From Halictus rubicundus (lineage: Eukaryota > Arthropoda > Insecta > Hymenoptera > Halictidae): a DNA stretch of 64,000 nucleotides. Made by a program: the position numbers and the translations under genes. The stretch covers positions 3,444,310-3,508,309 of the forward strand of contig NC_135152.1 in NCBI RefSeq assembly GCF_050948215.1, read 5' to 3'. Under the pieces are notes generated by a model, which made no database searches, was not told the DNA's origin, and saw only the letters and a list, made by a program, of their open reading frames with translations. Shown here in pieces: positions 49,301-56,050 of the stretch (positions are counted from its first letter, which is position 1; every line of letters starts with the position of its first letter).

Positions 49301-51176
49301 TCTCAGCAAAGAACAAGGAATGGTACCAGTGAACCATGGTTCGCAATGGAGAAAGCTCTATCGAACGGGACAAGGAAAATTTATTTACGAGTGTCGTGCA
49401 TGCAGCAGACAATTTTTCGGTGATATCTGCGCGGGAATCGCACGATCCGTGCATACAATATCAACGCAGCGACAGACTCGCTTTCACTGACTATAAAATA
49501 ATGGCTGAACCGTGCACAGAGACATGTTCGCTAACTGACCGTGAAATTCGTAGGGGGATTGAGTTTCCATTCTGATCGATGCACACTTGCAATTAATCCG
49601 GACATCCTCTACTGCAAATTTTTCTCCTCCTTTTGCTCAGTTTTATCCGGAATAATGAAGAGGAAATTAGGTTTATAGAAATCCTCCGAAGGCTAGAGTA
49701 GGTCAACGATTGGACAATTTTCTGGAGGTACACTCCAGGGATTCGGTGATCAGACACCAGTGAAGAAAAATAAGACAAATACTCTTTCGAAATCTTCGGT
49801 CACGTTTTAACGATTTTCTACAGATATTCTCGACAGTAGAAAGGGACGTCGGTGAAGAAACACGCTTAAAATTTAAGGCGACGCGGCAACGGTGAGCTCA
49901 GCGCCGGATTACACGATTAAATAATTGTCCCCGATTCGTTAACGGTTCATACAACGGAGCTCGTACGAACTGCACGCCCGTGGAATCAGCAAGAACGGTG
50001 TCCGCGGGTCCTCGAAGTAAGCCAAGCAAACAGTTTGCCCCTTTACCCCTGTTTCGTTTGCTATACGCAGAGACGTCTGTCTCCGCGTGTTCCAAATACA
50101 GCAGGACATTATCTAATTTCCGCAAAGTTAGATTAATCAATCGACCGTTTCGGAATGGCTGTACAATGCATCGTTACAGTCGTTACTTTCTAAACCCGCA
50201 ACGCGACGTGATAAAAGCCGCTGGCGATCGTTCCAGAGAAATACGAACGCTGAAAATCCCCAGATCAAAATGACCTACTTCTATTTTTTACTGTGGAATC
50301 GGTCTTGTTTTATCGGGCAATTAGGTTTCGATACGTGCATTTCTGGAATATTTGTAATATACGTTAAACACCTGACATTTTCTGTGGTAAAATGCAGTAC
50401 TCAGATTTCAGTGAAAAGGACAATTTGTTGATTACTAAAGCAAGCTACACAAATCATTCCTTGAAATTAATAAATCAATCACTTAGTTAATGCCAAAAAG
50501 ATTACACGAAGTTACAGGAATTTTCAGAGTAAAATCACAATTGCATTTATTGGCCTGTTTTTCTGTGTCAATCCTTACGGGATCCACGAAGTTGAATTTA
50601 TTTGGATTTTGTGCAGTTCGTATTATAATATATGCTATACTAAATAGATTTATTTAATCATTTGCCACGAAAGCATCTTTATAATTTCAGTAATTATAAA
50701 ATAAAAAATCTGGAACCGGTCATTTTGACCGGCGGTGGTAGGTTTCGTGTTAACAAAAACCACAATGGTTACTCTAGCAACGCTTTTGGACCCTACAGAT
50801 CCTAATAAAATTGAATTCGCTCAATTATCGTGTAGAGCACACACGCTAAAAACACACTCTCAATATAAAATTTTTAACTTCATGTACTCTAGACGCAACT
50901 AAAAACTGTCAGTATAGAAAACAATTTTCACATTAACAAAAATGTTCGTACTAATCGCTAAAAATGTATAATACAAGCAAATCCGCTCAGTATTTTTACA
51001 GAACAGACATGTTTTACACCGTAAGAAACGTCTTGGTTTTCAAGTGAAAACAACGTCAAGCCTCGCGTATGAATATTTCCATAGTTAACGAACGAATTCG
51101 AGTACAACAAGATCAACATACCGTAGAGGCTGATCCATCCGAGTATCCAGAAGCACACCGTCAATTTGCCAATCAT
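9891..51176 (-). CDS. secreted pancreatic-lipase-family protein with long C-terminal extension (whole gene, 7 coding exons)
   Basis: Coding exons in transcript order are 51176-51122, 19770-19524, 16941-16742, 16108-15905, 13852-13625, 12626-12166 and 11639-9891. Every junction is GT-AG and every phase matches (3144 nt, 1047 residues plus stop). The product belongs to the animal triacylglycerol lipase/phospholipase A1 family. Visible are an N-terminal signal peptide, the nucleophile elbow GFSLGAH with Ser215, GLDPAG with Asp238, CNHRRAY with His323, the oxyanion-loop region VHGFG, and a 22-residue Cys-Cys lid loop. The second domain (YTAYSGWISSG to about residue 520) is followed by a low-complexity tail of about 525 residues. 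The enzyme should be secreted or lumenal and cleave ester bonds of lipids; its substrate cannot be read from sequence. The first intron is about 31.4 kb and full of transposons. Kinase-gene transcription converges on it from the left. Confidence 0.92.
11640..12165 (-). other. lipase intron 6
   Basis: A 526-bp intron between gtaaga and ctttccag on the minus strand. Nothing recognisable is inside. Confidence 0.6.
12166..19770 (-). CDS. lipase exons 2-6: propeptide-like segment and catalytic domain
   Basis: Exon 2 encodes an acidic then basic segment with RTKR, a possible proprotein-convertase site, and then the family hallmark CYEDVGCFEDTGPF. Exon 3 carries RFLVYGSRKARS and PTKVIVHGFG. Exon 4 carries CVDWGPGS and the catalytic Ser in GFSLGAHVAGFAG. 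Exon 5 carries the catalytic Asp in GLDPAGPLFE and the DFYPNGGRMQTGC loop. Exon 6 carries the catalytic His in SLCNHRRAYKLF and the FPCERGYDGLIKGDCFPC region. All three catalytic residues are present, so this is expected to be an active enzyme rather than a yolk-protein-like dead relative. The elbow is GFSLG rather than the commoner GHSLG. Confidence 0.95.
12668..12859. mobile_element. TA-bounded MITE in lipase intron 5
   Basis: The left end TAGTCTGCGGATCTTTACGC and right end GAGCAAGATCCGCAGTC are inverted copies, and the edges meet TA. No open frame. Same family as 5728-6004. Confidence 0.62.
13329..13497. mobile_element. 169-bp TTAA-bounded palindromic MITE in lipase intron 5
   Basis: The outer ends TTAACCAGTTAACTGT and ACAGCTAACTGGTTAA are inverted repeats, each carrying TTAA. 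Inside are paired GACGAGTATA and TATACTCGTC motifs. TTAA edges are typical of piggyBac-mobilised sequences; the element is far too short to code for anything. Confidence 0.62.
13853..15904 (-). other. lipase intron 4
   Basis: A 2.05-kb intron starting gtaacgc and ending ttttgcag on the minus strand. It is AT-rich with scattered short open frames on both strands, none with a recognisable family. No transposon ends were identified in it. Confidence 0.6.
16240..16388. mobile_element. degenerate GCGGATC-ended MITE in lipase intron 3
   Basis: The left end CCGGACTACGGATTTTATGG and the right end CACAAAGATCCGCGGTCTGAG are diverged inverted copies of the family seen at 5728 and 12668. It lies immediately next to a TTAA-bounded element. 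Confidence 0.45.
16406..16627. mobile_element. 222-bp TTAA-bounded MITE in lipase intron 3
   Basis: The ends TTAACACTTTAATGGCCGC and GTGCGGCTATTAAAGTGTTAA are inverted repeats, both including TTAA. The interior repeats self-complementary CACACATGTGTG-type words (three clusters), so it can fold on itself. Likely mobilised by a piggyBac-type transposase. Confidence 0.7.
17296..17718. mobile_element. TTAA-bounded element, copy 1 of a head-to-tail pair
   Basis: Bounded by TTAA at 17296 and 17715. It is nearly identical to the next copy, except that about 20 bases near its left end are missing (TTAAGGGGGATATAG against TTAAGGGGGCCGGCAGG). The right end reads CATGCCGGCCCCCTTAA. A 66-codon open frame on the minus strand (MRSIYVRKGQNLYKL...) is shared by both copies but resembles nothing I know and is probably chance. 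Confidence 0.7.
17715..18156. mobile_element. TTAA-bounded element, copy 2, sharing a TTAA with copy 1
   Basis: Ends TTAAGGGGGCCGGCAGG and CATGCCGGCCCCCTTAA are an inverted repeat of about 15 bp outside a unique interior. The left TTAA (17715-17718) is also the right TTAA of copy 1, so the two sit in direct tandem with a 438-bp period and only a few differences. Confidence 0.75.
18399..19440. mobile_element. foldback element with arms of several hundred bp
   Basis: The ends CAGTGGTGCCAAGGCGGC and GCCGTTTGGCACCACTG are inverted, and the complementarity continues inward for several hundred bases. For example, GCAATTTAAGTTTAAATATC near 18890 is mirrored by GATATTTAAACTTAAATTGC near 19108. No coding frame. 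The CAGTGG start suggests a hAT-type MITE; no clear 8-bp target duplication is visible. The pairing may extend outward into the shell. Confidence 0.65.
20600..21380. repeat. about 145-165-bp tandem repeat, 4-5 copies
   Basis: The anchor caaactataaaa recurs at 20615, 20760, 20923 and 21088, followed each time by aggtatacctaaatattct and later tctctactctcaacactg. A last degenerate copy fades out after about 21250. Non-coding. Confidence 0.85.
22846..23378. mobile_element. hAT-like MITE with about 170-bp inverted arms
   Basis: The left arm GTGGGCAATTTGGACAAAAT and the right arm ATTTTGTCCAAATTGCCCAC are mirror copies. The complementarity runs inward through atgagatagagcgatgaaat to the (g)ggaaaaatagagag motif. 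The arms start CAGTGGGC, and the flanks tgcggcgc and gcggtgc could be a decayed target duplication. No coding frame. Confidence 0.7.
24596..24785. repeat. 50-bp tandem repeat, about 4 copies
   Basis: The words ccatt(c/t)a(c/t)c and ctctagattcattttacctt recur with starts near 24600, 24649, 24700 and 24751. Diverged by point changes; non-coding. Confidence 0.8.
25663..26115 (-). mobile_element. 453-bp TTAA-bounded element, internally deleted relative of 41296-42915
   Basis: Bounded by TTAA at both ends, with inner termini GTGCCCGGTCTTC and, inverted, GGGCCCGGGATAG. On the minus strand its first 75 bases (TAGTCACGTGACTTTT...) and its last 220 or so (CAGAAAACTCATCCAATG to CTTATCTCGAATCTATGAAG) match the two ends of the longer element at 41296-42915. 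The region holding the DUF7869 gene there is absent here, so this looks like a non-autonomous derivative. Confidence 0.72.
26688..27190. mobile_element. possible MITE with AAGGTG ends
   Basis: The left TAAGGTGGAGTGTGGTAAAA and right TTTACCCCACTGCACCTTA are inverted over about 20 bases, with mismatches. The 500-bp interior is AT-rich and non-coding. No independent copy was seen in the window. Confidence 0.4.
28324..28358. repeat. (CT)n microsatellite
   Basis: An uninterrupted run of CT dinucleotides of about 35 bases; the open frames across it on both strands (poly-Ser/Leu, poly-Glu/Arg) are artefacts. Confidence 0.95.
29836..30500. repeat. 325-bp tandem duplication
   Basis: The block starting acagttacttacacaaataa at 29836 recurs at 30161 with few changes (for example gcgttgca to gcgctgca) through gtgatcagctgatcggtaaa. 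The high identity implies a recent duplication within the intron. Confidence 0.88.
32640..33015. repeat. about 218-bp tandem duplication, diverged
   Basis: The string caccgctgcactttgc occurs near 32742 and 32960, each followed by ttatttctgcgctgga-like and gcaagcttt motifs. Confidence 0.65.
34660..36288 (-). mobile_element. Tc3-like transposon, whole but inactive
   Basis: The termini CACTGCCCGAAATTTCCAT and, inverted, CACTGCACGAAATTTCAAT are flanked by TA on both sides (34658-34659 and 36289-36290), the Tc1/mariner target. The TIR reads on into taaagccrcct. The interior holds one degenerate transposase gene on the minus strand. The copy is therefore full length (1629 bp) but broken. Confidence 0.85.
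34929..35927 (-). pseudogene. Tc3-like transposase pseudogene
   Basis: It starts MPRGKLLTSEEKASIDAY, a Tc3-type helix-turn-helix opening, and reaches a stop after YKKTPYRWK. Other frames continue with LTRRQYSLLMRLA, then WNNIIFSDEKKCNLDG (first catalytic Asp), GAGSLMIWAAF and FQQDNASVHVSRETKEW (second Asp). It ends ASMPNRIFDVIRKNGNYTKY. At least one nonsense change and frameshifts near 35590 and 35280 break it, so it is not expected to give a working transposase. Confidence 0.85.
36921..38297. mobile_element. 1.4-kb non-autonomous element with repeated TAGTTGACC motifs
   Basis: The left end CTAAGGTAAAGGTATCAGTA and right end (inverted) TTAAGGTAAAGGCACCAGTA define an inverted repeat that continues into GTTGACCAG. 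The interior repeats the word tagttgacc or close variants about ten times in both orientations. They cluster at 36940, 37126-37195 and 37680-37900, and twice at 38251-38280. No transposase frame is visible. Confidence 0.6.
38372..38508. mobile_element. 137-bp hAT MITE with perfect 8-bp target duplication
   Basis: The ends CAGGGATGGGCAC and GTGCCCATCACTG are inverted, and atctagaa stands directly before and after. An 8-bp duplication with CAG/CTG-type ends is diagnostic of hAT elements. No coding frame. Confidence 0.88.
41296..42915 (-). mobile_element. 1.6-kb TTAA-type element carrying a DUF7869 gene
   Basis: The left edge TTAAGGGTCCGGGGTAGTCA matches, in the same order, the TTAAGGGCCCGGGATAGTCA end of the 25663-26115 copy. 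The right side, from CAGAAAACTCATCCAATGGC through TCGAATCTACGAAG, matches the other end of that copy. The outermost bases there are ATCAGGAAA and TTTA instead of CCGGGCAC and TTAA, so the right edge is decayed or uncertain. Between the ends lies a 256-codon DUF7869 frame. A 28-bp direct repeat (ttttgacttagaccactttc...) occurs at 42435 and 42601. Confidence 0.62.
41545..42315 (-). CDS. DUF7869-family protein, C-terminal part, transposon-borne
   Basis: An open frame of 256 codons. The order YNLGFHNF, MYVWDETTASRGAQEV, HVIAYSDACSGQYRN, DHKFLVSGHSFLPNDRDFGFIE, then YYELIEKFRRR is the signature of the DUF7869 family, found in large numbers of insect uncharacterised proteins. Three Asp-centred motifs (WDE, YSDACSG, PNDRDFG) look like an RNase-H/DDE-type metal site; that is inference. 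The frame stays open upstream of the Met (PIISEINLYVYN) to a possible acceptor, so an N-terminal exon is missing or not recognised. The AT-rich codon use matches the surrounding intron rather than the host genes. I cannot tell whether it is expressed. Confidence 0.7.
   Translation of the reverse strand: MYVYNLGFHNFHDDNVKMYVWDETTASRGAQEVASRILAHMEDITTQKHVIAYSDACSGQYRNIKVALTWMKIAQSSNNNIETVDHKFLVSGHSFLPNDRDFGFIEMKIKKANYLYIPEHYYELIEKFRRRNTFSIKRMSRPDFISTKSPEESITRRVKNTAGESVSWLQIQWMRFLKNEPYKMFYKTSLDDSKFHVLDFSPKRGRPKIHGNIKLFPLYTTTRPVTEEKHKDIMCLLPYIPPVFQEHFKNRKNSKR
44203..44220. repeat. poly-T tract
   Basis: A homopolymer of about 17 T residues in the lipase intron. Confidence 0.9.
44362..44966. mobile_element. 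possible Tc1-like non-autonomous element
   Basis: The left TACAACGGCTTCAAAAAGT and right TTCTTGGAAGCCACTGT are imperfect inverted repeats. A third related word (TACAGCGGCTGGAAAACTG) is at 44542. The interior is AT-rich and non-coding. Confidence 0.35.
46043..46402. repeat. left terminal inverted repeat
   Basis: 360 bases, including a G-rich stretch (acgggggaggggaggtga) and a run of near-palindromes; mirrored at the right end. Confidence 0.93.
46502..47515 (+). CDS. Tc1/mariner-superfamily (DD41D) transposase
   Basis: 337 codons with no break; a second Met three codons in (MATFDTEV) is an equally good start. The N-terminus (NMLLTLGECQKNYRRAAVMF, then RYGIKK) resembles the DUF4817 helix-turn-helix, followed by a second HTH (ISQRTLAQTSHISRSSIQRIL). 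The catalytic core shows Asp140 in IFFSDEATF, Asp231 in WFQQDGAPPHF and Asp273 in RSPDPTPLDFFLWGYVK, a 41-residue spacing. The protein should cut and paste this element at TA sites in the nucleus. It is intact as read; activity is not proven. Confidence 0.93.
   Translation: MIMATFDTEVNMLLTLGECQKNYRRAAVMFFERYGIKKCHAAFHNLEKRLSKAVTNENNSASILAAITLNPHISQRTLAQTSHISRSSIQRILKRQKYHPYHMVLSQELSIADYDHRVRFCEWLQGVVENDFLCKIFFSDEATFMNSGHVNRHNLHYWAVENPNWIRCVPFQHRWSLNVWCGLIGDFVIGPYFFQETATSASYCDFLKNHLPALLKDVPLHVRREMWFQQDGAPPHFAIITRQFLNEKFGNKWIGRGGLRQWPPRSPDPTPLDFFLWGYVKDKVMFEPPTTKEDMKQRIRDACASVTPEMLKNVRTTLMFRVNKCLQARGGHFEHLI
47536..47895. repeat. right terminal inverted repeat
   Basis: Inverted copy of the left arm, ending GGGCCACCCTG next to TA. 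Confidence 0.93.
48967..49235. repeat. 140-bp tandem duplication
   Basis: The block gagacagttcccagaaattg (near 48975) recurs near 49115 as gagacagcttccagaaatta. It shares gctgatctgtt, atcctgatgttggtttg and aattccactgaccaa. Confidence 0.8.
51122..51176 (-). CDS. lipase exon 1: signal peptide
   Basis: The ATG at 51176 opens MIGKLTVCFWILGWISLYG, a short hydrophobic signal peptide, and ends in a donor (g|gtatgt) after one base of a Gly codon. The next exon, over 31 kb away, starts with the two bases that complete GGA and continues DPAVAQEW. The phase-1 junction, the signal-peptide character and the lack of any better start nearer exon 2 support the link. The link is an inference until a spliced read is seen. 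Confidence 0.75.
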
Positions 51177-54100
51177 CTCACGGTTGGTGGATCAGCCGGC
51201 AAGACGAGTTCCCTGGTTCAAAGCTCCATCGTCCACAAGCACGCCTAATCGAAAATCGCACGTGTCTATCGGTTCTCCTCGAACAACTCCGAAGCACGCG
51301 AAAGGTCAGCGTGCTTTCATTCTCCCGTCTGCTTCGCTGCCGTGAACGGTAAACAATAGAGGACCGGCAGAAACGTCCGAAGACTGCGAAACGACGATCG
51401 ATCGGTGCCGGCGCGACTCGCTCGAACCGATTCGACGTTTCCGTCGATTTCTCCTACCGTTTCAACACTCCTCTATCGAACAACAATCTTCCACACTATC
51501 TAGCAATCCGCTATCGATCAACAATCTTCCACGGTCCAGCGATTCTTCGAGCTTCGCCGCGCTCGCGTTCTCCAACTTCGAAATTGTTCGGGATTTTCGG
51601 GACGCGAACGGGGTTCGGAAGGTTAATGGAGACTTCAACGGCGGGAAAGGTCCGAAATCGAGGCGCGTGCGAGTCGAGAACCGTTGAACTTCTCCGCTTT
51701 CTCCTTCTAAAGGCTCGAGACACCTGGATCGCGACTAGCGATCGTTAAAGACGAGGTCGTACGCTCGTTCACTCCGACGAAATTCACGAGGCTCGTCGAT
51801 CCCAACGTTTCCGGACACTCGAACGATCACATTATCGATCCCTTGAATTTCAGCGCCGAACGTTGTTCTCGTTCCATTTCGACGCGCTCTTGGAAATCGC
51901 TGAGACGGCGAACTTCTGTCGTTTCGCGACGTTCGTTCCGGGTTTTTTCTTGTTCTCTTGGCAGGACAGAGGAGGTCGTTGCCGATTTTGTTTCTTTTTT
52001 TTTTTCACGCGATTACACGCGGCTTTCGCGATCGCATTGCCCGGCTGGATCGCTTTCGAGGCGATCGCGAGGCTCTTTTCACGGAGCGGCGCACTCCCCG
52101 GCAAAACGAGAGGCCTGCTGCGCCAGCAGAAACTAAGAGAGAGTTCGACTCGGCCAGTGCTACACCTGCAGGAACACCAGAGCTGCTACCTCGTGGCCTA
52201 CTATAACAGAACTGACTCCCACCATGGTGGTGTCGAGGCTCTTTTACCTGCCATAAGCGAACGGTGTTTACGCGACGAGACCGGAGACGGTGTCTCCGGC
52301 TCTTCGTCCCTCCTCCGACGCACGTTTCCTTGCCAGTGTCGATATCGTCTTTTTGCAAGATGGTACGCGGGGATTACCATCAGCGTTAGGGGTTGTAGAA
52401 TCTGTGGGATGCACAGGGATTCCCGGTGATTATCATGCAGGAAATTCAGCCTGAAATGTTGTACTTCCTTTTAGATCTTTTTTCGCGGGAAGATCCGTTT
52501 TCGAGATGAAATTAATTATTAATTCCTTGACGCTGAATATGCTGGCTTCTACAGGCGACACGACTGGGTTTATTTCAATTTTGCGCGAATTTTGTGTTGT
52601 AATTTTCACGTCAAAGACCCTTGCTATGAAAGCACCTCTTCATCTGACTGGCAGTGGTACATTCAGCAATTTTTAAAAATCTTTTTCACAAAATCTAATT
52701 CAAGCTATGATGAGACAATGCCTGAACCACTAGTTTCTGTTTCTCTAGAAGAAAAAGCCTCCTATGAACAAATTGTGAATGACAAAGTCGAGATTCATTT
52801 CCTTCGAGAAACGATTCTCGAATGGCAATCTCGAAGCCGCAAGCATAAATTATTATCTTATGAATAATGGACGCGAATATGATTTCTTTTTTTTTCCCTC
52901 CGTGAACCGCAATCTTTTCACAATCTCGGACGCCAAGGTACGAAAAAGTGAAATCTTTGCAAAACGCTTGCATACGAAACGTGTAAATTGACAGCAAGTG
53001 GTTGACCAAGTGCTGCAACGCGGAGACAAGCGACGCAACATTGATGCAAGAGCAATTCACAGTACCGGGATCCATCTATCAGTTTCATAATGCTATCGCC
53101 AAGAATCGGACAGCTCACTCGTGAAGTTTCTATTATATTTTTTCTCGCGCAAACAAATATACGAGGCGTGCGACGGTTGTTCACGTTCACTTGAAAATTA
53201 ATTCTCGATGCGTATTGGCGCTTCACCGACCGGCTGTGGTACAGGACGCTGCAAAAATGGTAACATTGCCAAAAGAAACATTATTTTAACCCTCGTCTGT
53301 CCCTCATTCCTCCGCCTTAATTTGCCTTTTAAAATGGGACAGGAAAGAATAAATAATTAAGTTTATAAATCCCCTAAAAATGAAAATCTAAAATTTGCGA
53401 ACAAAGAATTCAACTATTTACTTCGTAAATAATCAATACACATATCTTTCCAGTATTTAAAACTATGGTCTACGATCTAGTTCTCCAAAGAGAAGATTTT
53501 TTTAAAAATTGTCCTTCGCAAAGGGTTAAAATAAAATTCATAAAGTTAATAGGAAATCGCTGTGCAGAACGCATTGACCTTTTAGAAGCAGTGAGAAATG
53601 TCATAGATTGTCGGGTCAGACGAGGATTATAAACAAAATATAAATAAATCTTGGTACAATGTTTCCGTTCATGTTCTTTCGGAACCGTTCACTTGTGGAA
53701 CATCCTGTACACGGTTGCCCAACGATGAGGCCGCGAAATTTTCCTAGGGTGTCGCAACATGTAGTTTCACCATCATCGAAAGCATCCGAACAATTACAGA
53801 CGTACGGCGCATTACCAAATATTATATCACTGTACCGATACCAAATGTGGGTACTCGGCTACCCGCATTAGAAAGGTATGTAGCTTTCGCGCAACAATAG
53901 GCGATCGAGATCGATCAATACGATCGAGGAAGACTTCCTGTACCATTTCCGGACTACTATCTGTGCTCTTCCTGTTAGCATTCCGATGATCGCGGCCTAT
54001 ATTTGTTGGAGAACACGTGTAATGGTACGGAGAGCGACAGCTAATTGGTTTTGTTGTGAAAATAACACCGGATTGATGACTCTGTTCAACATCAGCTTTT

Positions 54101-55314
54101 CTTATCGATGGCAGCACATGATTCTTGTAGATTTTTGTGCACTGAACAAACATCTGAAAGTTGTTTCTGAAATTCATTACACCCAGTTCTTCAAAAAGTT
54201 AATTTTGAAAAGTCAAATTTTTAACTTTAGGAATTTTTTCTGCTTTAACAGTAAAAGATATATGCATGATTTTTATGTACAATGATTCTTTAGGCTATGC
54301 TAAATACAATGGTATTTTTTATTTTATAACATTATGAATATTTACACGGTTTTAAACAATGTCTAATGGGAGCGGGACTCCTTCAACGCATCGATTTTCC
54401 GGGACAATTTCCCATTCTTTCTAACTATTATTTAAACATGTTCGAAAAGTCCATCTGTGATTATCGAAGAGAAAGGAACAGAAGATGGAATGCAATAGGA
54501 AAAAGTTTAGAGAGAACTCGCGTCACTTCGGGGTGAGAATTTTTTGATGGGGCACCATCGGATGTTGGGTCACACAATGGTAGTGAAAACGTGCGATTAT
54601 GGTAGCAGCGAACGCCACACGGAACACGTTCGACACAAAGAAAACTATAACCGTGTGCTTTCACTTTTTCCGCCAATAATCGTGACGCGTGGATGCTCCC
54701 CTTAATAGCTTCTACATGGTCCGCGTAATTAATTTGATTGACTTCAAGCACGGACGATAAAAATTGAATTCTTCCCCAAGTTGCACAGGCTGCTTTTTGT
54801 CTTCTTAATCAAATATTCCCTTCTCCCCTTTAGCAAGTCTGCGGTAGATAAATTTGTATATATTTTTAGAAAATTTATAATAATGTGAAACAGCGGTAGA
54901 ATTCCATTTATCTTTTATCTTAGAATGCTTGTAATGCATGTGCTTGTCAGGTCAAATGTCATCAGTCAGAGCACTCGTGTATATATTCCTACGATAGGAA
55001 GACACAGTCGTTTCAACTGTTTCATTGTATACTACACTTTGTAAACAAAATTCTACAGTATTTAAAAAATAATTTGGCTATACTTTTATTACGAAGCATT
55101 TAGGCTTACAATAATGTTTCTTGTTCTATCGATGATGTTATAAATGTGACGAAGAAGTGAAAATGTTAAATGGATGATTAGTTACATAACTTACAGATAT
55201 CCTCATTTTTTATACAGTATGAAACACAGTGCACGGATCTTTTAATAAAAATACAAACTGAAAGGCTTCCTTTTATAAATTAAATACAAACGACTATAAG
55301 ATCTCCGATGGACA
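51177..55314. other. intergenic region; lipase promoter expected at its left
   Basis: The interval between the lipase start and the mRpL55 stop. The left part (51180-52430) is GC-richer with many CGA/TCG words, as in promoter-proximal DNA of hymenopterans, so the lipase 5' UTR and promoter probably lie there. No TATA box or start site could be assigned. The long open frames at 51863-52429 are compositional. From 52430 to 55200 the DNA is AT-rich with no gene recognised. Confidence 0.4.
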
Positions 55315-55647
55315 TTATGCCTGTTTCATCTTAAAATATTTGGTTTCGTCAAAGTCAATCTCTTCCTCCTCTTGAATTAGTACTTTGGTGATTTTTCTAC
55401 GAGCTAATATCCTCTCTTGACGGGCTTTCTCGTTAAGAATATTCACATCAAGAGGAAGCGTGATGATTTGCCTTGGTACATGATAATCTATAATGATGCT
55501 ACTGCCATCCGGGTGAACAAGATGTGTAGGATAAGTTCTTGTATACAGTTTTCTATGTTTCTTCGTTATCGCTGCCGTCCAGCAATTAAGATTTCTGCGA
55601 AGGGTTAGGGCAGTTAGTGTTGTTCGGAAAAGCGGAGACACGTTCAT
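55315..55647 (-). CDS. mRpL55: mitochondrial ribosomal protein L55
   Basis: 110 codons. The core RKLYTRTYPTHLVHPDGSSI followed by DYHVPRQIITLPLD matches the mRpL55 family (large mitochondrial ribosomal subunit). The first 25 or so residues (MNVSPLFRTTLTALTLRR) are basic and hydroxylated without acids, as in a mitochondrial import signal, and the end is acidic (EEEEIDFDETKYF). The start is taken as the Met right after an acceptor (gtatttcag|aATG). The open frame continues upstream in phase, but only through intron sequence. The size is normal for the insect protein. A separate 5' UTR exon lies just upstream. Confidence 0.93.
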   Translation of the reverse strand: MNVSPLFRTTLTALTLRRNLNCWTAAITKKHRKLYTRTYPTHLVHPDGSSIIIDYHVPRQIITLPLDVNILNEKARQERILARRKITKVLIQEEEEIDFDETKYFKMKQA

Positions 55648-55922
55648 TCTGAAATACAAAACAGATAACTGTTTACTACCATTAAAAATTATTTTACCAT
55701 AAAAATTGCTTAAAACTTTTACGATTAAATCAATCGCAATTCTTAACACTGTGTGACTCTAGGTTATGTTTGAGATACAAACTATGGATGTCGAGAAATA
55801 CAATTCTGACATAACCGCATTATTACTCATTAACAAACATTGAAAACTGTTGAACACTCGTGTAAAATTAAACTGTCTTTTGCAAAATACTAAAACTTTT
55901 CCTTTAAACAATCAGAACGTAC

Positions 55923-56050
55923 CTCTCGGCTGAACGACTCGAATAACCTCACACGAAAACACGTTCTGCGCAGACTCGGAGCAGTCACGTGAATGCCGGG
56001 CGACCGAACGATCTATCGAATCGAATTGTGCTTCGATACTTGTTCAAATT
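55923..56050 (-). other. probable 5' UTR exon and promoter of mRpL55
   Basis: On the minus strand a good donor (cgagag|gtacgt at 55921-55923) pairs with the acceptor before the mRpL55 ATG, implying a non-coding first exon in the GC-richer patch 55923 to about 56050. The transcription start was not identified. Confidence 0.45.

Larger units (their letters stand above)
19771..51121 (-). other. lipase intron 1, about 31.4 kb, transposon-rich
   Basis: The interval between the signal-peptide exon and exon 2. Apart from the transposon-encoded frames listed separately, no nested host gene could be supported. The stretches 19771-20600, 31500-32600, 33100-34650, 38520-41290, 42920-44360, 45000-46040 and 47900-48960 show only scattered short frames and AT-rich intronic sequence, and I see nothing further in them. 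Confidence 0.6.

Noticed and set aside
51863..52429. 188-codon open frame upstream of the lipase
   Set aside because: Overlapping long frames on both strands, poly-Phe from a T tract and no domain: a compositional effect of GC-richer DNA near the promoter.
55648..55749. upstream extension of the mRpL55 frame (34 extra codons)
   Set aside because: A strong acceptor (tttcag) sits directly before the second Met, and the extension is AT-rich intron sequence without import-signal character.
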